A DNA stretch of 64,000 nucleotides, taken from assembly GCA_963819715.1 (NCBI GenBank), contig CAWFXE010000002.1:1054001-1118000 (forward strand). The letters run 5' to 3'. Both the position numbers and the translations under genes were made by a program. Positions 15,024 to 22,313 of this stretch are shown here, piece by piece. Position 1 is the stretch's first letter. Each line of letters starts with the position of its first letter. The notes beneath the pieces were generated by a model. That model was not told the origin of the DNA. It saw nothing but the letters and a program-made list of their open reading frames with translations, and made no database searches. The stretch is from DASUPK01 sp963819715 (GTDB lineage Bacteria; Actinomycetota; Thermoleophilia; Solirubrobacterales; 70-9).

Positions 15024-16388
15024 TCAATCGGTTCGGTCACGACCCATTCCGCCTTCTGATTGGAGCTCGCTGGTGAGCTCCTCGACGGCGCGAGAGAGGC
15101 TGGCGTCCTCGAGGGCGCCGCTCTCGACCTTGCGGATGGCGTGCATGACGGTGGTGTGATCGCGACGGTTGAATGCCTCGGCGATCTGGGGAAGTGAGAG
15201 GTCGGTGAGCTCGCGGGTGAGGTACATGGCCAGTTGGCGGGCTCGTGCGATGGGGGCGCTGCGGGTGGGGGAGAGGATGTCGTCGACGCTGAGGCCGAGG
15301 CGGGCGGCAACGGCTTCCTGAACCTGACTGGGATCGGGGTGCTCCGCCGGCGGGGGAGCGATCTTGTCGGCGGGCAATGCGCGGTCGACCGAGTCGGCGG
15401 TGACCGCGGAGGCGGTCAGGGAGGAGAAGGCGACCACTCGGGTCAGGGCGCCCTTGAGGACGCGCAGGTTGGCGGAGGCCTTGGAGGCGAGGGCGCGGAG
15501 TGCGTCGGGTGGGAGCTGCTCGGTCTGTTCCCGCGCGAGGTTGCCGAGGAAGACGAGGCGGGTGGCGAGGTCGGGCGGCTCGACGGGCACGGTGAGGCCC
15601 CACTCGAAGCGGTCGCGCAGCCGGGCCTCGAGCGCCGCCAGCTCGGCCGGCACACGGTCCGCCGTCAGCACCAGTTGCGCTCCTCCCTCGTAGAGGGCGT
15701 TGAAGGTGTGGAAGAACTCGTCGGCGGTCCTGGCCTTGCCCTCGAGGAACTGGACGTCGTCGATCAGGAGGACGTCCGCGCGGCGGTAGCGCTCCTTGAA
15801 GCCCTCGATGCCGGCGCCGTGGAGGGAGGAGACGAATTCGTTGGTGAAGGACTCGGCGGTGGTGTAGCGAACCGCCAGCTGTGGGGTGTGGCGGTTGAGG
15901 TAATTCGCGATCGCCCCGAGCAGATGGGTCTTGCCGAGGCCCGGGGGGCCGTGGAGGAAGAGTGGGTTGTAGGCCTCGCCGGGGGCCTCGGCGACGGCGA
16001 GCGCCGCGGCGTGGGCCAGCTGGTTGCCGGGTCCGATGACGAAGCGCTCGAACGTGTAGGAGGGGTTGAGCGCGACCTGGGAGGCGGCATCGGCGGAGGC
16101 GGGGGTGGCGTCGGCCGCGTCGTCTGGGGCGACGAGCTCGATCTCACGGAGGCCGTCCACCGCTCGCTCCGCCGCTACGCGCAGCAGATCCATGTAGCGC
16201 TTGCTGACCCAGCGCACCACCCGCGCGGGTCCGGTCAGATAGAGGGTGGCGCCCCGGCGCGAGACCGGGGTCAGCGGGGAGAACCAGAGGCGGTAGGTGT
16301 CCTCGTGAACCGAGGCGGCCAGCTCTCGCTGGATCTCGCGCCAGGGATCCTCGAGATCCTGGCGAACGTCGCGAACCTGCCCCGGAAC
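15024..16388 (-). CDS. dnaA: Chromosomal replication initiator DnaA, non-canonical start likely
   Basis: AAA+ initiator that binds DnaA boxes and opens oriC. About 454 aa: domain I (PWREIQRELAASVHEDTYRLWF), an acidic/Ala linker, domain III with NPLFLHGPPGLGKTHLL (Walker A) and DVLLIDDVQFLEGK (Walker B), and domain IV ending in the DNA-binding signature RRDHTTVMHAIRKVE. No ATG, GTG or TTG occurs in frame between the domain I helix and about 16560. A strong AGGAGG (16394-16399) lies five nt before a GTT codon at 16388, which gives the usual DnaA length; that position is used here. Longer starts would cross rpmH and rnpA on the other strand. Confidence 0.93.
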   Translation of the reverse strand, partial: VPGQVRDVRQDLEDPWREIQRELAASVHEDTYRLWFSPLTPVSRRGATLYLTGPARVVRWVSKRYMDLLRVAAERAVDGLREIELVAPDDAADATPASADAASQVALNPSYTFERFVIGPGNQLAHAAALAVAEAPGEAYNPLFLHGPPGLGKTHLLGAIANYLNRHTPQLAVRYTTAESFTNEFVSSLHGAGIEGFKERYRRADVLLIDDVQFLEGKARTADEFFHTFNALYEGGAQLVLTADRVPAELAALEARLRDRFEWGLTVPVEPPDLATRLVFLGNLAREQTEQLPPDALRALASKASANLRVLKGALTRVVAFSSLTASAVTADSVDRALPADKIAPPPAEHPDPSQVQEAVAARLGLSVDDILSPTRSAPIARARQLAMYLTRELTDLSLPQIAEAFNRRDHTTVMHAIRKVESGALEDASLSRAVEELTSELQSEGGMGRDRTD

Positions 16389-16541
16389 CTGGTCCTCCTC
16401 TTCTCTCGTCGTGCTTCTGCGTGCCTGAGCCGAGGGGCGATCATAGGGTTGGCCCGCGGGTGTCGAAAGGGGTCGGCCAGCGGCCTCCGTGCAAAACGCG
16501 GGTAAAACCGAGAAGGGGGTTTCCCGGCGGGAGTCACGCCC

Positions 16542-16547
16542 TATACT
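16542..16547 (+). promoter_or_regulatory. -10 hexamer TATACT for the rpmH operon
   Basis: TATACT lies 37 nt before the rpmH ATG in the 195-nt dnaA-rpmH gap. No convincing -35 is visible at 17-18 bp. On the other strand TATGAT (16440-16445) could serve dnaA. The rest of the gap shows no gene and no obvious DnaA boxes. Confidence 0.5.
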
Positions 16548-16583
16548 GCCGTGCCCCTCGCCCCTCCATATGGGGCTCTCCTG

Positions 16584-16718
16584 ATGAAGCGGACCTATCA
16601 GCCGAAGAAGCGCAAGCGAGCCCGGACCCATGGTTTCCGGGCGCGGAGCGGCACGCGCTCCGGTCGCGCGATCCTGCGGCGGCGGCGTCAGAAGGGCCGC
16701 AAGCGGCTCACCCCCTGA
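16584..16718 (+). CDS. rpmH: 50S ribosomal protein L34
   Basis: 44 residues, strongly basic, beginning MKRTYQPKKRKRARTHGF and ending KGRKRLTP. This matches L34 over its whole length, including the THGFRAR(S/M)xT signature. It is the first gene of the rpmH-rnpA-yidD-yidC-jag-rsmG operon running away from dnaA. Confidence 0.97.
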   Translation: MKRTYQPKKRKRARTHGFRARSGTRSGRAILRRRRQKGRKRLTP

Positions 16719-16724
16719 GCGTTG

Positions 16725-17108
16725 GTGTCGGAGCGCCGTCCCGATGGCCGTCGGCGCCGCCTCTCGCGGAGCGGTGACTTCGATCGCGTTTATCGCGAGG
16801 GCAATTCCCGCGGCAACCGCTTCCTCGTGCTCTACTCCTTCGCCCGTCGTGAGGATGAGAGCTCGGACGGCTCCCGCCTCGGTCTCTCCGTTGGCAGGAA
16901 GATCGGCAAGGCCGTGACACGGAACAAGGTGAAGCGGGCGATTCGCGAGTCCTTCTGGGAGCTCTCCGACGGCCTCCAGGCGGGTCACGACTACGTGGTT
17001 GTCGCTCGCCCGGGCGTGGAAGGCCTGTTGGAGCGAGATGGGCAGGAGGGACTGCGCTCCTCCCTGGCGGAGCTCGTCGAAGACCCTGGCGAGGAGCGTT
17101 TGTCGTGA
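16725..17108 (+). CDS. rnpA: Ribonuclease P protein component
   Basis: Protein subunit of RNase P, which trims the 5' ends of pre-tRNAs together with the RNA subunit. 127 aa from GTG 16725; a TTG at 16722 is equally possible. Family features: LSRSGDFDRVYREG, the RNR-type motif SVGRKIGKAVTRNKVKRAIRE (the central basic RNA-binding helix) and HDYVVVARPG. It starts six nt after rpmH, and its stop overlaps the yidD start. Confidence 0.95.
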   Translation: MSERRPDGRRRRLSRSGDFDRVYREGNSRGNRFLVLYSFARREDESSDGSRLGLSVGRKIGKAVTRNKVKRAIRESFWELSDGLQAGHDYVVVARPGVEGLLERDGQEGLRSSLAELVEDPGEERLS

Positions 17109-17422
17109 AACGGTTGCTCTCCGCCGTCCTGATCGCGCCGATCCGCCTCTACCAGCGCTTCATCTCGCCGGCGTTCGCGCCGCGCTGCCGCTACTACCCG
17201 ACCTGCTCGGAGTACGCGGTGCAGTCGATTCAAGAGCTCGGGCCCATTCGCGGCTCGATCCTGGCCGGCTGGAGGCTGTTGCGCTGCAACCCGTTCAGCC
17301 ACGGCGGGATCGACGAGCTGTCAGATCGGCGCCTCTTCCGTAACACTCCCACCCGCTCCGAGAGGCTGGCAAGACCGGCACTTCCCGCCGGCCCCGCATC
17401 CGGTCGGCCCGACCCGACGTAA
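17105..17422 (+). CDS. yidD: Membrane protein insertion efficiency factor YidD
   Basis: 105 aa from GTG 17105, overlapping the rnpA stop (GTGA). It contains the invariant YidD core: IRLYQRFISPAFAPRCRYYPTC-type cysteine motif, SEYAVQSIQELG and RCNPFSHGGID. The N-terminal amphipathic helix associates with the membrane. The last 25 residues are Pro/Arg-rich and not conserved. It lies directly upstream of yidC, whose insertase it is thought to assist. Confidence 0.95.
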   Translation: MKRLLSAVLIAPIRLYQRFISPAFAPRCRYYPTCSEYAVQSIQELGPIRGSILAGWRLLRCNPFSHGGIDELSDRRLFRNTPTRSERLARPALPAGPASGRPDPT

Positions 17423-17430
17423 TCGAAGAC

Positions 17431-18183
17431 ATGCTGCTCGCAACACTCCCCGTCATCCAGCAGATCGAGGATCTGTTCAACTCGGTCATCTCCTGGATGT
17501 ACAACGACCTCGGCATTGCCTGGGGCGTCGGCATCATCCTGATCACCTGGCTCTCCCGTCTCGTGGTCCTGCCCTTCACCCTCAAGTCGATGCACGGCAT
17601 GCGGGAGATGCAGGCGCTGCAGCCCTACATCAAGGAGCTCCAGGAGAAGTACAAGGACGACCGCCAGCGAATGCAGCGCGAGCAGATGGCGCTCTTCCAG
17701 GAGCACGGCGTCAACCCGCTGTCGGCCTGCCTGCCGCTGGTCTTCCAGTTCCCGGTCTTCATCGCCCTCTACCAGCTGCTGCGCAGCAGCGGCTTCAACG
17801 AGAAGGTGACGGAGTCCGGCCAGGCCGGCTTCCTCTTCATCACCAACCTCACCGCCCACCCGACCGGCCCGGAGGCGATCGCCCTGGTCATCCTCGCCGT
17901 CGCCGGCACCTTCGCCCTGCTCTTCTTCAACCCCGCCCCGACCACCGGCGGCGCCTCCCAGCGCTACCTGATGGCCGGGATCTTCTCGCTGGTGACCGTC
18001 TTCCTGATCCCGAACGCGCCCGCCGGCATCGCGGTCTACTTCATCGCCAGCGGTCTCTGGCAGGTCATGCAGCAGACCACCATCCACTTCGTCTGGCCGC
18101 TGCCGGCGATTCCGACGCCGGAAGAAGTCCGCGCGGCGAAGCCACCTCCGCCTCCGCCGCGCAAGCGCAAGCGCCGCAAGTAG
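17431..18183 (+). CDS. yidC: Membrane protein insertase YidC/Oxa1
   Basis: 250-aa insertase of the Gram-positive type, without the large periplasmic domain of proteobacterial YidC. Membrane segments near 20-45, 100-120, 150-170 and 180-205 are separated by a charged cytoplasmic hairpin (ELQEKYKDDRQRMQREQMALFQEHGVNP region). LPLVFQFPVFIALYQLLR is the family signature. The N-terminal lipoprotein signal of many Gram-positive homologues is not visible. The tail is Pro- and Lys/Arg-rich (PPPPPPRKRKRRK), suited to ribosome contact. The TAG stop is also the first three bases of repeat copy A. Confidence 0.95.
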   Translation: MLLATLPVIQQIEDLFNSVISWMYNDLGIAWGVGIILITWLSRLVVLPFTLKSMHGMREMQALQPYIKELQEKYKDDRQRMQREQMALFQEHGVNPLSACLPLVFQFPVFIALYQLLRSSGFNEKVTESGQAGFLFITNLTAHPTGPEAIALVILAVAGTFALLFFNPAPTTGGASQRYLMAGIFSLVTVFLIPNAPAGIAVYFIASGLWQVMQQTTIHFVWPLPAIPTPEEVRAAKPPPPPPRKRKRRK

Positions 18184-18278
18184 CGGCCACCAGGTCGCTC
18201 GCCTCAGGAGCGAAGGGCGAAGCCCGGAGCGACTTATCCGGGGCGACCGCTTGTGGCCGCGGTCTGATGGCGAAGCGG
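18181..18278 (+). repeat. Copy A of dispersed ~100-bp hairpin repeat
   Basis: Begins TAGCGGCCACCAGGTCGC at the yidC stop codon, has GGAGCGAAGGGCGAAGCCC with an internal GGGC-GAA-GCCC hairpin, then GCGACTTATCCGGGGCGACC, GCTTGTGGCCGC, and ends GATGGCGAAGCGG. The ends GCGGCCACCAGG-TCGC and GCGACCGCTTGTGGCCGC are an imperfect inverted repeat, so the whole unit can fold. It fills most of the yidC-jag gap. Confidence 0.88.
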
Positions 18279-18301
18279 TGTAACCGTGTAAGACTGCCCC
18301 C

Positions 18302-18796
18302 ATGGAAGGAGGACTGGAGTCCCAGGAGACCGTGCTGCCGGAAGAGCCGGCGGAGCGGGTTCGCGTCATGCTCGAGCGCATCCTGGAGGAGCTCGGGCTG
18401 GAAGCTTCCGTCATCGTCGAGGAGGGCGACGAGGAGATCCACGCCGATATCGAGGGCGAGGACGTGGGCCTCCTCATCGGGCGGCACGGGCAGACGATCG
18501 ACGCGATCCAGCTGCTCTCCTATCAGGCAGCCTTCCGGGGGCGTCAGGATCGAAAGCGGGTGACCGTCGACGCCGCCGGGTATCGCCGCCGCCAGGGCGA
18601 GTCGCTGCGACGGCGGGCCGACATGGCCGCCGAGGACGCGCTCGGCCATGGCCAGGCCGTCGAGATGGACCCGATGGGCTCGAACGAGCGGCGTGTCGTC
18701 CACGAGCACCTTCGCGACCGCCCCGAGATCGAGACCTACAGCGAGGGCGACGAGCCCAACCGCTACGTGGTCGTCGCTCCCCTCGTCTCCGATTGA
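18302..18796 (+). CDS. jag: Jag/KhpB-like single-stranded nucleic-acid-binding protein (KH plus R3H)
   Basis: 164 aa, RNA-binding. The N-terminal part of about 20 residues is short, without the full Jag-N domain. KH domain about 45-95 with the loop GLLIGRHGQTIDAIQ. R3H domain about 98-160 with RRRQGESLRRRADM and the RRVVHEHL segment holding Arg and His. It follows yidC as in most Gram-positive genomes and overlaps rsmG by four nt. Homologues act with KhpA in post-transcriptional control of cell elongation and division. Confidence 0.92.
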   Translation: MEGGLESQETVLPEEPAERVRVMLERILEELGLEASVIVEEGDEEIHADIEGEDVGLLIGRHGQTIDAIQLLSYQAAFRGRQDRKRVTVDAAGYRRRQGESLRRRADMAAEDALGHGQAVEMDPMGSNERRVVHEHLRDRPEIETYSEGDEPNRYVVVAPLVSD

Positions 18797-19470
18797 GCTC
18801 CGCCCCAACCGCGGCCGAACCGGCCCTCGAGGCGCTCATCAAGATGCTGGCCGATCCGCGCGCGCCGATCTCGGCGTCCACGGTTCGGCGGGCACGCGAC
18901 GTCCACATCGCCGATTCGCTCAGCGGCCTTGAGATCGAGCCACTCGCGAACGCCGGCAGGGTCGCCGATCTCGGCAGCGGAGCAGGTCTGCCCGGCCTGG
19001 TCCTCGCGGCCTGCCGGCCCGAGGCCCGGTTCGATCTGATCGAGTCGCTGGGCCGCAAGTGCGGGTTCCTCACCGACGCCGCTGAGCGGATGGGCCTGCG
19101 CAACGCGACGGTCGTCTGCGAGCGCTCCGAGGACTGGGCGAGCTCGCACGGCCGCGAGGCCTACGACGCCGTGACGGCGAGGGCCGTCGGCTCCCTGGCG
19201 ACCCTGGCGGAGCTCGCCTCGCCGCTGCTTCTCGAGGGCGGTGTCCTGGTCGCCTGGAAGGGCGCTCGATTGCATGGCGAGGAGTCCGCGATGGCCGCGG
19301 CGGCCGAGCAGCTGGCGATGGAGCCCCTCGAGGTGCGGAGTGTGCGGCCATATCCGGGCAGTCGCGACCGACACATCCACCTCCTCCGCAAGAATGGACC
19401 GACTCCGAACGGATTGCCGCGCCGGCCCGGGATGGCGGCGAAGCGCCCGTTCGGGTCCGAACAGCACTGA
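18793..19470 (+). CDS. rsmG: 16S rRNA (guanine-N7)-methyltransferase RsmG
   Basis: Methylates the N7 of G527 in 16S rRNA using S-adenosylmethionine. 225 aa from a TTG at 18793 that overlaps the jag stop. Class I methyltransferase motifs: VADLGSGAGLPGLVLA (SAM-binding loop, about 57-72), FDLIESLGRKCGFL, and YDAVTARAVGSL. Preceded by the family segment DVHIADSLSGL. Followed within 13 nt by parA. Confidence 0.95.
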   Translation: MSSAPTAAEPALEALIKMLADPRAPISASTVRRARDVHIADSLSGLEIEPLANAGRVADLGSGAGLPGLVLAACRPEARFDLIESLGRKCGFLTDAAERMGLRNATVVCERSEDWASSHGREAYDAVTARAVGSLATLAELASPLLLEGGVLVAWKGARLHGEESAMAAAAEQLAMEPLEVRSVRPYPGSRDRHIHLLRKNGPTPNGLPRRPGMAAKRPFGSEQH

Positions 19471-19483
19471 CCCGAACGTTCGA

Positions 19484-20260
19484 ATGGGAACCGTTTACGC
19501 GATCGCAAATCAGAAGGGTGGCGTCGGCAAGACGACCACCGCCGTCAACATGGCCGCCTTCGTCGCCAGCGACGGGCAGCAGACGCTCGTCGTCGACCTC
19601 GATGCCCAGTGCAACGCAACCGTCGCGCTCGGCCTGCCCAAGGACTCAACGCCGTCGTCCTATGACTGCCTCACGGGGGAGGTCTCCGTCGCGGAGGCCG
19701 CCGGGCCCGCAGGGCCGGACAACCTGTGGATCGTCCCGGCGCATGTGGATCTGGCGGGCGCCGCGGTGGAGCTGCCGCGATTCTCCGGATACGAGACCCG
19801 GCTCCGCGACGGTCTCGGCCCCGTCCGCTCGAGGTTCGAGTACACGCTCCTGGACTGCCCGCCCTCGCTTGGCCCGGTGGCCGTCAACGCGCTGGTGGCG
19901 GCGGACAAGGTGATCGTCCCGGTCCAGGCCGAGTACCTGGCCCTCGAGGGCCTCGTCCAGTTCCTCGACACGCTGAAGCTGGTGCAACGCGACCTCAACC
20001 CGGGTCTGGAGCTGGCCGGGGTCCTGATCACGATGCACGACGACCGCACCCGGCTCTCGCAGGACGTCGAACGTGAGCTGCGGGAGCACCTGCCGGCCAG
20101 GGTCTTCAAGACCGTCGTGCCGCGAAGCGTCCGCGTCGCGGAGGCCCCGAGCTACGGCATCCCGGTCTCGGAGCACGACCCGAAGTCCACGGGCTCCAAG
20201 GCCTACCGTGCCCTGGCCGACGAGGTTCTCGCACTCGGGGTTGGCGATGGCCGAGCGTAA
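19484..20260 (+). CDS. parA: Chromosome-partitioning ATPase ParA/Soj
   Basis: 258-aa P-loop ATPase that moves ParB-parS complexes. It begins MGTVYAIANQKGGVGKTTTA with the deviant Walker A (KGGVGKTT); Walker A' is LVVDLDAQCNAT and Walker B is YTLLDCPPSLG. It is a short chromosomal type without the N-terminal HTH of plasmid ParA. ATG 19484 is chosen because longer starts read through rsmG. Overlaps parB by 14 nt. Confidence 0.96.
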   Translation: MGTVYAIANQKGGVGKTTTAVNMAAFVASDGQQTLVVDLDAQCNATVALGLPKDSTPSSYDCLTGEVSVAEAAGPAGPDNLWIVPAHVDLAGAAVELPRFSGYETRLRDGLGPVRSRFEYTLLDCPPSLGPVAVNALVAADKVIVPVQAEYLALEGLVQFLDTLKLVQRDLNPGLELAGVLITMHDDRTRLSQDVERELREHLPARVFKTVVPRSVRVAEAPSYGIPVSEHDPKSTGSKAYRALADEVLALGVGDGRA

Positions 20261-21107
20261 GCGAGGTATGGGGAGAGGGCTCGCGGCGATCCTGCCGGAG
20301 AGCTCCGCGGGCGGCCCGGAGCTCCGCGAGCTCGAGGTCACACAGATCGAGCCGAACCCGGACCAGCCGCGGGCGAAGTTCGACGCCACTGCGCTCGACG
20401 CCCTGGCGGGATCGATCGGCTCGGTCGGCCTGCTCCAGCCGCTGATCGTCCGCCCTCTCGACGACGGCCGCTACGAGCTGGTCGCCGGCGAGCGCCGCTG
20501 GCGAGCCGCCCAAAGGGCCGGCATCGACCGGGTCCCCGCCGTGGTCCGCACCTCCCCGGAGGACGAGCGCCTCCAGGCGGCCCTGATCGAGAACATGGTC
20601 CGCGAGGACCTGAATCCGGTGGAGGAGGCCCGGGCCTGCGCGGCCCTGGTCGACGACCTGGGCATCTCGAAGGAGGAGCTCGCGCGCCGCGTCGGCCGCA
20701 GCCGTGCCGCCATCTCCAACCTGATCCGGCTGCTCGATCTTCCCGATCCTGTTCTGACCCTGCTCGAGCGCGAGGAGCTGACCGAGGGCCACGGCCGCGC
20801 GATCCTGCAGATCTCGGACCAGGAGCGGCGCACCCGGCTCGCCAAGCAGGCCGCCTCCGAGGGCTGGTCGGTCCGCGAGACCGAGCGCCACGCCGGAGAG
20901 GGCCCACGCCGGAAGAAAGCCACAACGGGCGGGCGGATCTCGGCCGAGGAGCGCGCCGCGATGTCCGACGCCGAGGACCTGCTCGGCTCCGCGCTGGGCC
21001 AGGATGTCAAGGTCCGGCGTGCCGGCAAAGGAGTGAAGGCCGAACTCACCTTCGAGGATCTGACGCAGCTTGAATCGCTTGCTCGCCGGCTGCGCAAGCG
21101 TGGCTAG
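20247..21107 (+). CDS. parB: Chromosome-partitioning protein ParB (CTPase, parS-binding)
   Basis: 286 aa from the ATG at 20247, which lies inside the parA 3' end. N-terminal motif RKRGMGRGLAAILPE (ParA-contacting). ParB/Srx CTPase domain: IEPNPDQPRAKFD, GLLQPLIVRP, VAGERRWRAAQ (the GxRRxxA box) and ALIENMVREDLNPVEEA. HTH: RVGRSRAAISNLIRLLDL. C-terminal dimerisation segment FEDLTQLESLARRL. No 16-bp parS site of the TGTTTCACGTGAAACA type was noticed in the window. Confidence 0.96.
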   Translation: MAERKRGMGRGLAAILPESSAGGPELRELEVTQIEPNPDQPRAKFDATALDALAGSIGSVGLLQPLIVRPLDDGRYELVAGERRWRAAQRAGIDRVPAVVRTSPEDERLQAALIENMVREDLNPVEEARACAALVDDLGISKEELARRVGRSRAAISNLIRLLDLPDPVLTLLEREELTEGHGRAILQISDQERRTRLAKQAASEGWSVRETERHAGEGPRRKKATTGGRISAEERAAMSDAEDLLGSALGQDVKVRRAGKGVKAELTFEDLTQLESLARRLRKRG

Positions 21108-21110
21108 AAT
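21105..21110 (+). promoter_or_regulatory. -10 hexamer TAGAAT before tRNA-Ile
   Basis: TAGAAT overlaps the parB stop codon and lies 12 nt before the mature tRNA 5' end. TTGCTC at 21079-21084 is a weak -35 candidate with a long (20 nt) spacer. Confidence 0.4.
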
Positions 21111-21122
21111 CGGCAGCCGTTC

Positions 21123-21196
21123 GGGCGATTAGCTCAGTTGGTTAGAGCGCGTCTCTGATAAGGACGAGGTCCCTGGTTCGAGTCCAGGATCGCCCA
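21123..21196 (+). tRNA. tRNA-Ile (anticodon GAT)
   Basis: 74-nt cloverleaf. Acceptor GGGCGAT pairs with ATCGCCC and the discriminator is A. D-arm GCTC...GAGC. Anticodon stem CGTCT/GGACG encloses CTGATAA, anticodon GAT. T-arm CCTGG-TTCGAGT-CCAGG. CCA is not encoded. Confidence 0.97.
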
Positions 21197-21197
21197 T

Positions 21198-21662
21198 CTA
21201 CCCGGCGCTCTCGGCGGCGCCCTTGATCCCCTCCAGCGCGTGCTCCACCCACCGGCGGAACATGCGCTCTCCCGCCATCGCAACCTGCACCCGGACCCTG
21301 ACGTTCGCCGGATCGTTGCCCGCCTCCATCTCCATGAACGTTCCGCCCTGGCCCTCGGTCAACACGGCTCGCGTGTAGGTGCCGGTGTCCATGCAGCGGA
21401 TGGTCAGCTCCTTGCCCGGGATCATCTCGTCGACCTGCAGCGTCGTCTCGAGATCCCACATCGGCCAGGGCCGTGACTGGACGTTGCGGACGTGGCAACC
21501 CTGTTCGAAATCGCCGTCGATGCACTCGAAGGTGATCGTGTCGGGCCACCATTCGGTCTGGCGGTGCGGATCTGAAGCGAGCCTCCAGACGACGTCCAGA
21601 GGCGCGTCGATGAAGGCCTGCTGCCGGCAGTTGGTCGACACGACCTGATGGTACGACCGCAC
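21198..21662 (-). CDS. SRPBCC-family (polyketide cyclase/START-like) protein
   Basis: 154 aa. Pattern of the SRPBCC hydrophobic-cavity fold: N-terminal strand with STNCRQQAFIDAPLDVVWRL, ASDPHRQTEWWPDTITF, a central stretch of strands, a segment VLTEGQGGTFMEM, and a long C-terminal helix (RMFRRWVEHALEGIKGA). The ligand is unknown. It converges on tRNA-Ile with only 1 nt between them. GTG 21662 is the farthest start; GTG 21641, just before the STNCRQQ segment, is an alternative. Confidence 0.75.
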   Translation of the reverse strand: MRSYHQVVSTNCRQQAFIDAPLDVVWRLASDPHRQTEWWPDTITFECIDGDFEQGCHVRNVQSRPWPMWDLETTLQVDEMIPGKELTIRCMDTGTYTRAVLTEGQGGTFMEMEAGNDPANVRVRVQVAMAGERMFRRWVEHALEGIKGAAESAG

Positions 21663-21691
21663 CGCTCCGCTGGACGACTCTGGGCCGCTCC

Positions 21692-21697
21692 TATAAT
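21692..21697 (+). promoter_or_regulatory. -10 hexamer TATAAT for the bifunctional nuclease gene
   Basis: Perfect TATAAT 27 nt before the GTG at 21725. CTGGAC at 21670-21675, 16 bp upstream, is a possible -35. The transcript would have a short leader containing GAGGAG. Confidence 0.55.
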
Positions 21698-21724
21698 CCG
21701 TGCGGACGCCCCGAGGAGACCTGC

Positions 21725-22219
21725 GTGCAGCGAATGACCATCTACGGAGTCAGCTTCGACATGGTCGGCAAGCAGCCGATCGTTTTGCTGAAGACGGTCG
21801 ATGGCAACAAGTTCCTGCCGATCTGGATCGGCCACCCCGAAGCCGCGGCGATCCTGATGAAGCTCCAGGGCGCCTCGACGCCGCGCCCCATGACCCACGA
21901 TCTGCTCTCCGACGTCCTCGATCAGATGGAGGCCAAGTGCGAGAAGGTCTCGGTCACCGAGCTCCGGGACAACACCTTCTTCGCCTCGATCACGATCTCC
22001 ATGAACGGCTCGGAGATGGAGATCGACTCCCGCCCCTCCGACGCGCTGGCGCTCGCGGTCCGCACGTCGGCGCCGATCTTCGCTGCCGACGACGTGATCG
22101 AGGAGTCCGCGATCGAGTTCGAGGGCGAGGAGGTCGAGGACCAGGAGCAGGTGGTCGAGAAGTTCAAGGACTTCCTGGACAATGTCACGCCCGAGGATTT
22201 CGCCTCCGGCGAGGAGTAG
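21725..22219 (+). CDS. Bifunctional nuclease-domain (DUF151) protein
   Basis: 164 aa from GTG 21725, with GAGGAG 8-10 nt upstream. Matches the BFN/DUF151 family: QPIVLLKTVDGNKFLPIWIG, then EAAAILMKLQG, RPMTHDLL, and the SRPSDALALAVRT motif near residues 101-113. Plant homologues have RNase and DNase activity; the role of bacterial members is poorly defined. Residues 133-164 are very acidic. The TAG stop is the first codon of repeat copy B. Confidence 0.9.
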   Translation: MQRMTIYGVSFDMVGKQPIVLLKTVDGNKFLPIWIGHPEAAAILMKLQGASTPRPMTHDLLSDVLDQMEAKCEKVSVTELRDNTFFASITISMNGSEMEIDSRPSDALALAVRTSAPIFAADDVIEESAIEFEGEEVEDQEQVVEKFKDFLDNVTPEDFASGEE

Positions 22220-22313
22220 CGGCCACCAGGTCGCTGCGCCTGGGAGCGAAGGGCGAAGCCGAAGCGACTTATGCGGGGCGGCCGCTTGTGGCCGCGGCTT
22301 GATGGCGAAGCCG
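22217..22313 (+). repeat. Copy B of dispersed ~100-bp hairpin repeat
   Basis: Begins TAGCGGCCACCAGGTCGCTG exactly at the stop codon of the upstream gene, continues GGAGCGAAGGGCGAAGCC, GCGACTTATGCGGGGCGGCC, GCTTGTGGCCGC, and ends GATGGCGAAGCCG. About 85-90% identical by eye to copy A. Its right half is inside the 3' end of ddl (opposite strand), and the internal TTA serves as the ddl TAA stop. Confidence 0.88.

Noticed and set aside
15234..16505. Long plus-strand open frame opposite dnaA (423 codons)
   Set aside because: Gly/Glu/Val-rich shadow of dnaA; no family motif; dnaA is certain here.
16389..21122. parS site near parA/parB
   Set aside because: I looked for the 16-bp TGTTTCACGTGAAACA-type palindrome in the origin region and did not find it; near matches were too weak to report.
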